Shown: positions 1 to 10,768 of the stretch, piece after piece
Position numbering within the stretch: position 1 is the stretch's first letter
How the letters are laid out: every line of letters begins with the position of its first letter
Origin: Callorhinus ursinus
Taxonomy: Eukaryota > Chordata > Mammalia > Carnivora > Otariidae
Length of the DNA stretch: 64,000 nucleotides
NCBI RefSeq assembly: GCF_003265705.1
Contig: NW_020313285.1
Location: 17,865,678-17,929,677 of the forward strand
Reading direction: 5' to 3'
Notes under the pieces: model-generated
Databases searched by the model: none
Told to the model about the DNA's origin: nothing
The model's input: the letters and a program-made list of their open reading frames with translations, nothing else
Translations under genes and position numbers: made by a program

Positions 1-70
1 AAAACTAATGATGTAATGTATGGTGATTAACATAACAATAAAAATCCCTAAAGAAAAATAAATAAAATAA
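1..70 (+). mobile_element. L1 3' end, carnivore type (truncated by window edge)
   Basis: The run 'ctaatgatgtaatgtatggt' followed by 'aacataacaataaaaa' is the terminal 3' UTR of a carnivore L1. It matches a second copy in this window at about 39,660-39,860. Only the last bases and the A-rich tail are inside the window. No coding part is present. Confidence 0.7.
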
Positions 71-114
71 AAGGGGATAAGTGAAGCAAACAGAACAAAA
101 TTTTCATGATTGTC

Positions 115-215
115 AAAATCTGGGTGGTAGGTACCTGAGGGGGATTTATTGTATTAACTCTCTACTTCTGTGTATACTTGAAATTTTTTGTAATAAAAAT
201 TGGTTTTCAAACGCT
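115..215 (+). mobile_element. Older L1M-type 3' UTR fragment
   Basis: A short 'tctgggtggtaggtacctga' stretch, then 'tgtatacttgaaattttttg' and an AATAAA-like tail ('taataaaaattgg'), resembles the 3' end of L1M-class elements. It lies directly downstream of the younger L1 tail, which suggests that the younger copy inserted next to or into older L1 sequence. The subfamily is not assigned. Confidence 0.55.
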
Positions 216-579
216 ATGAGGCTCTAGTTAGATATCGCTCTCATTTCACTTAGGTTGCCTGGAGCATGGCGCGCCCTTCCAATTTGCGCAGACACGTCTT
301 CTCTCAGCTCAGTGTTTTCTTCTAGAATGTCTTTATTCCTTCTATTTCACCTGCTCTGCTCTCTTCTCCATGAGTCCCGGTTAACCATGTGTCAGACCTC
401 TACCCTGTGCCCTTCATGTCTGACATCTTTCCCCTTTGGATTCCATTGCGTCTCACGTGTATGCTCATCACCGTTGTAGGTAAAGCAGCCTGAGAGCATG
501 ACAGTAAGCGGGAACTGTGTAGTGCAGGACGTCGAAGAGCAGGGGGAGCTGCAGGGCTGTCAGAATGGCTCCTTCTCAG
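216..579. other. Unique sequence, no gene seen
   Basis: No repeat, splice-framed exon or coding bias is recognised. The short open frames (74 and 86 codons) have composition expected by chance, and the second runs into the SINE. Confidence 0.6.
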
Positions 580-771
580 GGGCGCTTGGGTGGCTTGGTC
601 GGTTAAGCAACTGCCTTTGGCTCAAGTTGCCTCATGATCGCAGGGTCCTGGGATCGAGTCCTGCATCAGGTTCCCTGCTCAGCGGGGAGCCTGCTTCTCC
701 CTCTCCCTCTGCTGCTTCCCCTGCTTATGTTCTCTCTCTCTGTCAAATAAATAAATAAAACCTTTAAAAAA
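580..771 (+). mobile_element. CAN-SINE (tRNA-derived), full length
   Basis: The tRNA-like head 'ggcgcttgggtggcttggtc' with its B-box region 'gggatcgagtcctgc' is followed by the CT-rich middle and 'tcaaataaataaataaaa' ending in A5-6. The flanks share 'tggctcct' at 566-573 and 773-780, a probable target-site duplication. The sequence resembles the arctoid carnivore type more than dog SINEC_Cf. Confidence 0.93.
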
Positions 772-840
772 GTGGCTCCTCAAGAAGGGCCCCTCAGGAA
801 CTCCCTCTCCCCCTGACAGCCCTCATAGGGTCCAAAGAGC

Positions 841-887
841 CCGTCACCAGTGAGTCCGTCACCAGTGAGCATCCGTCACCAGTGAGT
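841..887. repeat. Three-copy minisatellite, 15-17 bp unit
   Basis: The unit 'ccgtcaccagtgagt' occurs at 841-855 and 873-887. A middle copy at 856-872 carries a 2-bp addition ('...gagcat'). Copies are nearly identical, so the expansion is recent or homogenised. It is not part of a recognised transposon. Confidence 0.9.
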
Positions 888-3440
888 CCCTGGCAAGGAC
901 CCAGAAGCACCTCCCACCTGACTCCTCCCTACAATCAACACGAGGTTAGAAAGGAAAGGTCACAGCATATTCCCTGCCAGTTTATTTTATTTTATTATTT
1001 TTTTTATTTCTCTTTTGTCTCTTCCTTCACCGAAATACATACCCGTCCCCAAACCACCTTTGCCACTTTTCATCTCTGCGGCTCCCTTCCTGCCTCTGAG
1101 TCAGAGTCTGTTAACAAGGGTCTGAAATTTTCTTTGCCACTACAGCAATAGAAAAGCAAATTTGTCAACCTGCCAGTGTAGGTCTGTTTTGTCACAAGCA
1201 AACCAGGGCCTCTGCAAGCTCAGGCAGCACCCCATATCTTCATAACGGCCTGAACTTCATTTTTACTACCCCTCATTTTGTAAAGTTCTAAGCATCAGGG
1301 ACGTATTTCAGGAAGAACTGCCCTAGTGTTCCAGCTCACCTGGAAGAGGGAGAGAGAAAATAAAGCTAAATCACGACGGAATCACCAAAGCTAGCATTCA
1401 CTTCACCACCGATTTTCAGACTCTGTGAGATAGGACCCTGGTCTCTGGTGCCGGAAATGCAGAGAAAGACAGCCCTTGGGGAGACTCGCTTGGGACCCAG
1501 ACTCCACCATCCTTGAACTTAGCGTTATCAGGGGCCATGAGGCTAAGGACTGGGCTGTGCCTGGAGGGGGCTGGACGGCAACCCCTCACGCAGGGTCTCC
1601 CCAGCCACGTTAAAGAGGCTGCCAGGGAGTGTGGGCTTTGTCCTTTGGGAAAAGGACATCATGGAGGACATGTTCAGTTGCATTCTAGAAAAAAATCTTT
1701 CTGTCCACAGTGTGGAGGAGGAACTGAAGAGGTAAGACTGAAAGCAAGAAGCCCTCTAGGCCTTGTTCTAAAGACCGGAACACAAATTATTACTTTAATT
1801 CCAGCAGGGTCCGTATGCATTTCTGGACGACAGGTTCTGACCTAGGTAAGAAAAGCTACGGGTCACATGCAACTCTGCAAACTCTTTCTGTAATGGTACC
1901 TTCTGTCTTCTAGCAAAGCTACAACAGAAGGAGAGTGAGATTTAAAGCAACAACCTTGAATCTGCTAGTGGAGAGAAAAGGAAGATATTCTGAAACACTG
2001 GTGTTTATTTGTCAATCATATTACTTGTAACCCTCTCATCATTCACCCAGATGTACAGTGGGTGGGTCAAAGCATCACAGTGCAGACAAGAGACGCCTGG
2101 TGTGTGAGCCAGGGAAGCGCTGGTGGGGAGAGGAGGGGACGGACTGGGAATGCGCTAAGGAAGTAGAGCTGAAGCCCTTGGTCCTCCTGCTCTTGCTGAG
2201 CATTCTCTCAACTGCAGCTGCACCTTGCTGGCGTCCACCCTGCACTGTGGCTCCCAGATTCCAGATGAAGTGCAGCCTTGTTCGTGTGCAACAGGGATCC
2301 AGCAAGGTGACACACTGATTCCGGGAGAAATCAGCAGCCCCACACTGGAAATATGCCTACAGTGTATATGGAGGTTGCACCGCACATGGAAAGGAGGGGT
2401 TGAGGATACCCTTGGGGCGTTCTTAGGCAGTGTCTAAATTTCTCAGAGCTCAGAGTATCCAGCTGAGATACTCTGTGCTCTTCCCGCCCATGGTTCACTG
2501 ACTAGAAGCATTCCATCAACGTCCCGACCAGGCTGCCTCACCCAGGGCTCCTGCCAAGCCAAATGGGAAGAGTCACTGGGCTTCTGCCTCCCAGTGTCTC
2601 TCTCTCTCCTCCACCACCCCCCTCCCTCTCTCTCTGATATGCAATCCCAGAGCACAGAGACTTACTGGATTACAGCCTTCCTAATTAGATTTCCCTGGAG
2701 TTTTCTCTCTAAAGAGTTTAGTCTCTGAACTGTGAACTTACTGGAGTTTGCTTGTTTGTGGGTTTTCTTGTAAGACAAAGAACATTTCACATTGCAGACC
2801 CACAACTCCACCTGTGAAGGGCATGGGGTGTGGGTGAGGTGTGAGCCTTTCCTCTCTCCTCCTGTGACCTGGACAGTTTGGCCAAGGCCACAGTTGTGAC
2901 CATCATGCCTGAGGATGGATCGCATGGATGAAGCTTTGTGGGCTTGAAAAGCCTCCCAATTCCCGCCTCTGCATGCACCAACCCAATGTGCTTGACCATG
3001 GTGATGGAGATGAGAGTAGCTGTCTCTGTCAAAGAAATTGCCTTGCTTCTCCAAAAGGCCAGCTTGGCCCTGATGCCATGTTATGGCTATCCCTTACCTA
3101 GCACCTCCTTCCTTCTGGGAAAGGGAACAGACCACTCCACCAAAACCCTGAATATTTTTCTACACCCACCAATAGGAGATTTGAGGTTCTGCCAGGCTGG
3201 GTCTCTCAGAAGAGCTCACATGCCTATCTTGCCCACTCACAGGAAGAGCCAAATCCAAAGAATAATTAATAAATAAATAAAAGGATATAAATTAAATAGA
3301 GAAAAAGAATTTCTGAGAAAAGCAGAAATCATGCATTTAGGTCTTTATCCATTATTAAGCCAGCCATTCCACAATCCAATGTAGGAACCCTTGTAAATTT
3401 CCAAGTGCCCGAAGGAAAGGTAAATGACTTTCAGGAGGAA
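888..3440. other. 2.5 kb unique stretch without a recognisable gene
   Basis: Only low-complexity islands are visible: a T-rich tract near 982-1010 and a pyrimidine-rich CT/CCT tract near 2590-2640. Several 70-130 codon frames overlap on both strands around 2060-3280 without known motifs, and none has coding-like composition. Confidence 0.5.
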
Positions 3441-3444
3441 GAGC

Positions 3445-3645
3445 TCACATTTGCTGAGCTCCAAGCATGGGCCAGGCGCTGTGCTGAATACTTTGCATGC
3501 ATGTTCACTTTGATCCCCACAAACACTCTGTGAAGAAGGTACAATTATCAGCCCCATTTTACAAATGAGAAAATTGAGGAGAGGATAATTAGTCTGCCAA
3601 AGGGCACTCAACTATTAAGGAGTAGAACTGAAATTTGGATCAGAA
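3445..3645 (-). mobile_element. MIR SINE fragment
   Basis: Read on the plus strand it follows the reverse of a MIR: 'gccaggcgctgtgctgaata', then 'ccccattttacaaatgagaa' and a degenerate 'ggcactcaactattaaggag'. Divergence is high, as expected for this old mammal-wide SINE. Confidence 0.8.
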
Positions 3646-3954
3646 CATAAGCTCTTAAGTGCTGAGCAATACCACCTTTGAAAGATGGAAGAGAGTTGTT
3701 TCGATCTGCTTATACTAGGGATTGACACATGTCAAATCTCCAAAAGAGGGAGACGCATTCTCTCCTGTAAGCACATGCTTGAAGTCCTGCCCCTGCCCCG
3801 CATTAATCCATAAAGCAATCCAGATCCATTTTGCTAATGCCTCAATCTTGATATTAAAATACTTGTGACATTCAAACCCACATCCTCAGCCAGGCCCAGA
3901 CAGTGTGTGTCAACCCGCCCCCATTTCCCACCCCCAGTCCCCCACCAAATCCCA

Positions 3955-4140
3955 CCGCAGGCCATGCAATGTTCACCCACTGATTGAAATAATGCAATTA
4001 GGGGATATAGAAAATCCATTCCACATGGTGCCATCTGCATTCTCCTCTGACAGCTAATTTGATTGGCGTTCTCTAATCAATAAACCACTCACGCAGCAGC
4101 CAAATAATTCACCTCGATTTTTCCTACACCATTTATAAGT
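3955..4140. promoter_or_regulatory. Candidate conserved noncoding element, homeodomain-rich
   Basis: This repeat-free AT-rich block contains clustered TAAT/ATCAAT words ('gctaatttgattggcg', 'ctctaatcaataaaccac', 'tgcaattagggg') and several retained CpGs. Such clusters occur in developmental enhancers with HOX/PBX-type sites. The regulatory role is inferred from composition alone. Confidence 0.25.
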
Positions 4141-5303
4141 GAAAAACACTCCCTATCCTGCTTCTGCCAGTGACCCAGGGCCAGGTGGTGAATCTCTAAG
4201 GAAAAAAAAAAAAAAACCGGCAACCACGAAATGGTAGACAATGTGCTAAAGGTGAGTCATGCTGGCTTCACAAGGCCAGTTCTCCCTTGTGGGTGGGTAT
4301 TCTTCTTAGCTGGAAGCAAGGGCACTTGTCCTTCCATTTCCCAGCACGACTTCTTCTCTAGAGGAACAGAAAGGAAGCCCAGCCCAGGAGCTATGGGTGG
4401 TCCCAAGCAGTCTCCATCTGGGAAGAACCTGAATTGTGATCTTTTCACCATACAGGAGAGTTTGAAGGTCCATCTCTGGATGGCGGATGAGTGCGCAGAT
4501 GGGCAGAAAGGTGGACGGATGGGTGGATGGGTGAGTAGGTGAATATATATGCAGGCAAATGAAACAGCAAAAGAAGGATAAAGAGAGAAAGGGTTGGGGA
4601 GGCAAAGGAGAAGGGGCTGGTATGACTGGAATAAATGGAGGACAATGCCCTATTAATCCTATGCTGATGACACAATCCTGGCCAATGGTGCCCAGGTACC
4701 TGAGGTCAGAGTCCCTAGAAACAAGAGCTAAGACAGGGATTTGGGTCCATGCGATCTACTGAGCGAATACTCTCAGAAATATGTATTAGACTCAACAAAT
4801 AGGGTTGGAAAGAGTGAGGGAGCAGGGCAGGGTAGAGGATGTGGTTGCAGCTGGGGTCTGACCTCAGCTGGACACTGTGACACGCTCTGAAGCACAACGG
4901 CCCCCACGAAGTGGATCTTACCTTGAGGCAAGTGGGCTGACCTTTTGTACCCCTTTGTCTGTCAGTCACTGGCCTGGGGCAGGGGGGGGATGTGGCGGGG
5001 CGGAGCGCAAAACTTCCTGGGACGAGGTAGCTCCCACTGGGCAGAGGGCAATTCCTGGAGAAGTCACAACACACAGCAGGCAGGGATGGGGAACACCGGT
5101 GGGAAAGGCTAGCAGGACAGGCACCAATGTTGACCAGCACATCAGGTCATACACGGCAAGAGCCAGGAAGCCCAGAGAGACACAGAGCCCTACCTCCCCG
5201 GAGGGAGACGTTCATGCTGTCACAAAGCCACTCAGGTATCCATACCCCCTGCTCTGTTGGGTGGCCTCAAGCATTCCTCTTTCCATGGGTCATTCTTTAA
5301 AAA
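4141..5303. other. Unique stretch with low-complexity patches
   Basis: It holds an A16 run at 4201-4216 and a TGGA/TGGG-rich patch at about 4477-4540. There is no convincing exon. Overlapping 100-143 codon frames on opposite strands at 4231-5308 share no recognisable domain. Confidence 0.5.
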
Positions 5304-5343
5304 GCTAACCTGGAAGGTTAGCTGGAAGGGCACTGGAAGGGCA
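5304..5343. repeat. Small inverted repeat joined to an 11-bp tandem duplication
   Basis: 'gctaacc' at 5304-5310 and 'ggttagc' at 5316-5322 form a perfect 7-bp hairpin with a 5-bp loop. It is followed by two copies of 'ctggaagggca' (5322-5332 and 5333-5343). Probably a local replication-slippage product. Confidence 0.85.
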
Positions 5344-5415
5344 CGAGTCCATGTGACCTCTCTCTGAGCCCTTGTGACTGAAGGTGGATGTGAGATGTGG
5401 CTTAGGAGAAGTGTC

Positions 5416-5602
5416 TTTTTTTTTTTAAGATTTTATTTATTTATTTGACAGAGAGAAACACAGCAAAAGAGGGAACACAAGCAGGGGGAGCAGGAGAGGG
5501 AGAAGCAGACTTCCTGCAGAGCAGGGAGCCCCATGCGGGGCTCGATCCCAGGACCTTGGGATCATGACCTGAGCCGAAGGCAGATGCTTAACCAGGCACC
5601 CC
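5416..5602 (-). mobile_element. CAN-SINE, full length, reverse orientation
   Basis: A T10 run and 'aagattttatttatttattt' (reverse of the A-rich tail) are followed by the GA-rich middle, 'ggggctcgatcccaggacct' and the head ending 'ttaaccaggcacccc'. It is a complete arctoid-type tRNA SINE. No clean target duplication was found. Confidence 0.93.
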
Positions 5603-6740
5603 AGAAACATCTGTCTTTAAGAAGACATTTGGCACCACCGTTGGCAACTCGGAGTTGGCTTCTGACATTTTTGGAAGACTCCAGCACTCTCTGTCCCCTG
5701 GAAGCATCCCCTCCCTAGGACCACCAGCCCTGTATCAGGACAGACCACATCCCATGAACTGCTGCCTCTGGACCCTGCAGAAGGGAAGGGTGAACACGGC
5801 ATTTTGCCCACATAACCTTCTTGCATGGGGGTCACTACATCAGTGCTGTGCACACCTGCCCCCTTACCTCAGGCAGGTCCACGGGGTGAGAAAGCAGCTC
5901 ATTAATTTGAACACAGACATAGTCATTCGTCTTGGAGCTTGGCCCACATGCTGCCAAGGAGCATGCAGGGCTGCCCTGTGGGGTGGAATGAGCACACAGA
6001 CATTGGGGTGGCGCACACCCAGCCACCATGAGAAGCTCCATCTTGTGCTCCCCAAACCCAGCTCCCCAAAGCCTGATGGCTCACCGACACTGGCTGAGCA
6101 CAACCATCCCCACCCCAAGAGAAGAAAAGTCAATATCCCAAAAAGAAAGGGTCATGATATATTGAAGAAACAAAAGCTGTTTTCAAGGTGACAAAGATAC
6201 CTACACAGTGACGGGTCATGGAAATCTGATATAACAGCTATCGGGTGCTTTGATAACAAAGCTGGCACATACAGAGGAGCCCATACACCCATCTGTGTGG
6301 GCACATGTTATGCCTGGATGATGAGAGTCCCTCGGCCCTCAGAGGTGTGGCCCTACCAAGACAGGCAAAAACCAAATGAAAAGCTCAGGGAGCTACTGGA
6401 AATTAAATTGTCTCCTCCTCTGGGAACTCATGGCTCTTCCATTGGGACCCTGTGAATTCGAGGTCCATGTGGGCTCCGCAGTCTCCCTGGAGGAACTAAG
6501 TGCACACCGGAGTGGGGGACAGGGGGCTCCAGGCAGAGAGCTGCCTAACTGTCGACAGGAGTGTGCACAGCGGAGATCCAAGTCCACAGGCTGAAATGTG
6601 ATGCATCACACGGGTATGATTTGTTTGCTGCTTTTAGATTCTAGGAGATGAGCTAAGAAAATATTTGAATATTCCTTTTATTTAGAGGAAAAACAAGAGC
6701 CTGTTAAAGGAATCTTCTCTCCCAAAAAGAAGTATACCAG
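5603..6740. other. Unique stretch, no gene recognised
   Basis: A 178-codon plus-strand frame (5655-6191) is the longest here. It is rich in H, P, L and C residues without a domain, signal peptide or plausible splice context, and is overlapped by minus-strand frames. I regard it as chance. Confidence 0.5.
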
Positions 6741-6741
6741 A

Positions 6742-6777
6742 GTGGGGGTGGTGGGGCGGGGGGCAGGGGGAGGGAGG
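6742..6777 (+). other. G-rich tract with quadruplex potential
   Basis: At least four runs of three or more guanines (6744-6748, 6753-6756, 6758-6763 and 6766-6770) lie within 27 bases with short loops, which fits the G-quadruplex sequence rule. It is not beside an evident promoter. Confidence 0.55.
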
Positions 6778-6914
6778 CAGGAGGAATCCCTCCTGTCACT
6801 CAAAAGCAAAAAAAAATACGATCAAGAAAAATAGATTCCAAGTACAGCTCAGATTCAGAGAGCCCTGGGTGTCTGAGTTAGAAATGACTGAGAAACTATA
6901 GAGTACAAGCTCTC

Positions 6915-7005
6915 ATTTTCACAAGTGAGCCAGCTCAGGCTCAGGGGAAGGCAGAGACCCAAGGTCTCGGGGCATGTAAGTGGCAAGAACAGCCCCAGAA
7001 CGCAG
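6915..7005 (-). mobile_element. Partial MIR
   Basis: 'cattttcacaagtgagccag' through 'gcatgtaagtggcaagaaca' follows the reverse of the MIR core ('cattttacagatgag... aagtggcagagcc'). Only about 90 bp remain. Confidence 0.55.
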
Positions 7006-7144
7006 CGATCTGGAGAACACTTCCCTAGAAAGGGCAGAGCATCTAGGGAAAGACTCAAACCCTCTGTTGGTAGGAAATCCTTACCCTGTGATATTTATAA
7101 CATAGTGCTTCTGGCATCTTGCCTTTAAATGCATGGACTTCACA

Positions 7145-7375
7145 GAGTCTCAGAGCTGGGTTCGTATGCTGTCTCTGTGACTTACTGCCTTTGTGACCTT
7201 GGGAAAGTCACTTCACTTGTCTGTACCTTGGTTTTCCCCACCTGTACAGGAGGATTGATGATAATGCAGGATCACAATCTCAGGGGTTTGTATCAGGATT
7301 AAATGATGCAATTCATATGAGGTGCTCGGCAAATTAAATTCTTTTAGATCTAATAGTAAATTCCCAAATAAATGG
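7145..7375 (+). mobile_element. MIR SINE, near full length
   Basis: 'gagctgggttcgtatgctgt' leads into 'tgtgaccttgggaaagtcac', 'tggttttccccacctgtaca' and 'ggattaaatgatgcaattca'. This is the standard MIR order from the tRNA-like head to the 3' end. Confidence 0.85.
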
Positions 7376-7559
7376 TAGCTGCTGACATTTATGAATCAAA
7401 GTTATTTATAATTATCTGTAAATAGATACTAGCAGGCAAAGGTAGGGGTAAATTTCAGTAATGTCCTTTGTAAAATTGTAGCAAACATTTATTGTTTGCC
7501 TTCCTGAACCCCCGCCCCCTTCAAACGTTCTTCGTTTCCCTTTGGTTCTACTAAAACCT

Positions 7560-7985
7560 GGCTGTGTACCCCAAGGGTAGGTCTTGTGAGCTCCCTCTGT
7601 CCACCAGCGATTGGTTCAGGAGTGGTCACGTGAGCCAAACCAATCCAATCAGGGTGAATCTCAGGGACTGCCAGAAAAGCTGACGCAAAGATGTTTCTAC
7701 TTCCTGCTCCACATGGATGAGGAAGTCCTGGGACCTGCTGGCAGCCAGCTTGGGCCCGTCTAGGAAGCCACCCAAAAGGAAGTGCAGAGAAATGGAAAGA
7801 AGCTGTGTCCTTGGGATATCATTGAGTTCCTGGATCAATCCTTACCTGAAGTTATATCTGCACTTTTCTTACTAACTGAACCAGCAGATTTTCTTCATGG
7901 TTTAAGCCAGTTTTTTTTTCTTTTCTTTTCCTTTTCTTTCTTTCTTTCCTTTTTTTTTTTTTAATCACTTGCAATGCAAAGATTC
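7560..7985 (+). mobile_element. Ancient dispersed repeat, family A, copy 1
   Basis: It shares an ordered set of segments with the copies at 26,270-26,640 (reverse) and 63,550-63,920: 'ccaatccaatcagggtgaat', 'gctggcagccagctt', 'ggatcaatccttacctgaag', then 'ttaagccag' and 'aatcacttgcaatgcaa'. The 3' end is interrupted by a pyrimidine tract. I recognise it as an old mammalian LTR-like repeat but cannot name the family. Confidence 0.55.
7911..7962. repeat. 52-nt pure pyrimidine tract
   Basis: T/C only, with (CTTT)/(CTTTT) units and a terminal T run of about 14. It lies inside the 3' end of family-A copy 1 and could form polypurine/polypyrimidine structures or be length-polymorphic. Confidence 0.95.
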
Positions 7986-7999
7986 AAAATCATTACAAT

Positions 8000-9246
8000 G
8001 ATCTTAAATGTCAAACCCCATCTTGCCCTTTTCTAAGTTGGAGCTTTCCTAAGCACAGTTGGAACTACTGTTTTCTTAAGAATACATGGCATGATGTCTT
8101 CTGGTTTCTCAAAAAGCCCTGTCAGGACCTTGCTTCTGTGGTTCCCAGCCCTGTGTCAGACACAAGCCCTGCTCTTTCTCTGTGACAAGTGCCTCACATA
8201 ATTGAGGCTTTGATCTTCTGAAGCCTAAGGCCCCTGCTGTGCTGCAGGGCCCATGGATGAGGCTGTCACCAGGCACTAAGACAGACATCCCTTTGTAGGT
8301 CCTGCCCTGATGCAGAGCATGTGGGCGGTGACACTATGGAGCAGAGGCAGCTATAAGTGAACTCAGCTCTTTGCTCCAACAGAAATCAAAGCCCTGGCTC
8401 CTCACCCCTCTTCCCTGGGAGCCCAATATTACACCACCAGGGACAAAAAGCCATATTATCGGCTTTACACATTTTCCTCCATCTGTCTCCCCTTTCTGTT
8501 GTTTGGGCGGAATGCAAGCAAACAACCAGGCAATGGGTTGGACCAAGATGTACCCTTCCTGCTCACTGGAGAATGGATGGAAGTGGGAACTGAACGATTC
8601 CCCCAGAGGATTTTAAAGATTCCACTTGGGTTTCCATGGTAATTTTACAGAACTGGCACTCAATAAGTATTTGTTAAATTGAATTTATTGAAGAGTAAAG
8701 TGAATTGGATACCTGGACTCCATTGCCATAGAAAATTCTCTGGCCTGGCAAAGGGACAGTGTGGGAGTTGGAGGCAGGAAAATGCTACCCTCCATGGGGT
8801 CAGGGCTCTTTGCTCTCAGGAATGAGGACTCAGCTCCGACCTACCTTCTTCCTCTGTCTGTACCAGGAAGATGGCATTCTTTGAGAAACCAGGGTGGTTT
8901 AGGTGAAAAATAAAAACTCAGTTTCAAAAAGAGACACTCCCTTCCGGCCCATTCTGCCATAACCGGAAAGGTTTGCAGAGTGAGGATATTGGCTCCTCAG
9001 GGCAGGCTAAGCCCTTCCCCTGGATACACCCCCAAGGGCCCTCTATGGATCTAGCTTCCCGTCCAACTGGATGATCCTCAAGCTGTGTCTATTGGAAAAC
9101 GTTTTAGACCCAGATTAGAATTTAACAGGCAAAATTGCTGAATAAGAACAAGAAAGTCACCAGTCCCAAAAGGGAATCAATAATATGCAAGTCGACAAAT
9201 GCATAAGAAGACAAGCCCATGGAGGCTCTTGGTGGGATGGGGAAAT
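8000..9246. other. Unique stretch, no gene recognised
   Basis: The only repeat hint is a short MIR/L2-like tail ('cactcaataagtatttgtta', about 8655-8690). Frames of 70-81 codons at 8334-8616 overlap on both strands and carry no motif. Confidence 0.5.
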
Positions 9247-9382
9247 GGTTACAATTTTTAAGTTTGTATTCATTTTTTAGTAATCTTTACATCCAACATG
9301 GGGCTTGAACTCATGATCCCGAGATCAAGAGTTGCATGCTCTTCCGACCAAGCCAGCCAGGCACCCCGGTTACAATTTTTAA
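9247..9382 (-). mobile_element. Short CAN-SINE relative (tRNA-type head) with perfect target duplication
   Basis: Reverse-strand head: 'gggcttgaactcatgatccc', 'gagatcaagagttgcatgct' and 'agccagccaggcacccc' after a T-rich tail. The 15-bp sequence 'ggttacaatttttaa' flanks it exactly at 9247-9261 and 9368-9382. Only the tRNA-like part is present, without the long CT-rich region of the other copies. Confidence 0.92.
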
Positions 9383-9599
9383 ATCCACATATATTATATA
9401 TACAGGTTAATGTTCCTTTCACCAGAGACCAGAACAAATATAAACCCCATCTTCCCTAAGCAGACTCAGCCTGTGGCAGTTGGGCTGCATTGCCAATAAG
9501 TCGTCTCCTCGGCTGAAACATAGAATTAAACATTGATTTCAAGGTGCCCTGCCCTTTGACCCCTCGGGCTCATCAGCCTCATCCACAAAAACTTTGCTC

Positions 9600-10060
9600 A
9601 GGGCCGAAGTTGCCTGGCACGTTCATCCACAAACCAACTCCCATTCCATTTGCTAAAACTGCCACTAGTCAGCTTTGTTAAAACTACCAACTGTCATTTT
9701 GTCAATAGGTACGGCCCATTTCTGAGGTCAGATCGATTCCAGAACAAAGTTTTGAGTGACAACATTATCCCTGGAGGGGTTCCAGGAGCCTCTGCTTTTG
9801 CATCTCCCTCACATTAATGACAAACAAGTTCCCCATGATGGATATACCTGCAATTAATATTGAAGGGACAGTTAATGATGCCAAGGCACCGCTGTACAGG
9901 CCTCATATTTCAAATTTAAAACTCTCCTTTCAAAGTAGGATTAGTTTTCAAAGCCTAGAAATGAATGCTAATATATTAAGCCAAACAACTTTTTTTTTGA
10001 CACCTCAAAAAATAAAGCAAAGAAAATTAATAGTAAGGACTTCACTCAGTTGAGACAACC
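9600..10060. promoter_or_regulatory. Candidate conserved noncoding element with SOX-like sites
   Basis: This repeat-free AT-rich block has opposed SOX-type words ('cagctttgttaaaac' at about 9671, 'agaacaaagttttg' at about 9741) and several ATTA/TAAT words ('cacattaatgacaaac', 'gcaattaatattgaagg'). Enhancer function is an inference from motif density. Confidence 0.22.
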
Positions 10061-10768
10061 TCATTATCCTTGAGACACTGACAATGATGCTTTGGACTAG
10101 AGGCCTGTCTTCGTCACTCCTTGTTTCAAAGGATTTGAGATCTACAAATCAGGAATTCAGAAGTGTACGACATATATATATCATCCTGAAGAGAGCGCAT
10201 CAGTTAGCAAGCAGACCTTAAGCGTGTGTGTGTATTCTTGCTCTCTCTCATTTATAGGCCATTGAAGATGATAATAAATAAAAGTTCATGAACCTACATG
10301 GCTCTGTCCTTCTTTCAGACAGACATATGCACACAGTTATTCATATATTTCTTCTGAGGGAAAATTAGAAACTTAAAAGGAAAAAATTGTTTTTTCATTT
10401 AGTTTCTAAATCATAAAATCAGTTTGGCTCCCGATTCTGGGGAAATTGCTTTCTAAATATAGTGATTTTTTTTTCCCAGGCAGGAAAAAAAAAAAAAAAT
10501 TCTGGCCCAAAAAGCCAGACAAACTGTGAGCAGTGATCCAATGAAACACCAATTCCAAGCTAAATGAACAAGAACCAGCGGAGAGGGAAGACTGGTATTG
10601 CAAAAAGACATTGACAGTATGCAAAGAAATGTGTTCTGTTTGCACCAAGGGAAGAGAGAAACTGAATAGACATGTAGGTGATACAGTGACCAAATTAGCC
10701 ATTGATTATAACAGTGCTACGCTGCCGAATCCAGCTGTGAGACTATAGAGCGCAGGAAAAAAAGCCCC
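10061..10768. other. Unique stretch; small T/A foldback at 10465-10500
   Basis: A nine-T run followed by 'cccaggcagg' and a fifteen-A run makes an imperfect hairpin at 10,465-10,500. Otherwise there is no repeat or gene. The 98-codon reverse frame across the T/A runs has an F-rich stretch and is chance. Confidence 0.5.

Noticed and set aside
580..771. tRNA gene (A/B-box-like head)
   Set aside because: The head belongs to a CAN-SINE with a CT-rich body and A-rich tail. The same holds for 5416, 9247, 35,440 and 37,087.
841..887. CRISPR-like array
   Set aside because: Only three direct units with no spacers, in mammalian DNA.
5655..6191. 178-codon frame
   Set aside because: No domain, unusual H/P/C-rich composition, and reverse frames over the same bases. 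Consistent with chance.
10465..10500. microRNA-like hairpin
   Set aside because: The stem is only T:A homopolymer with a GC loop, unlike a miRNA precursor.
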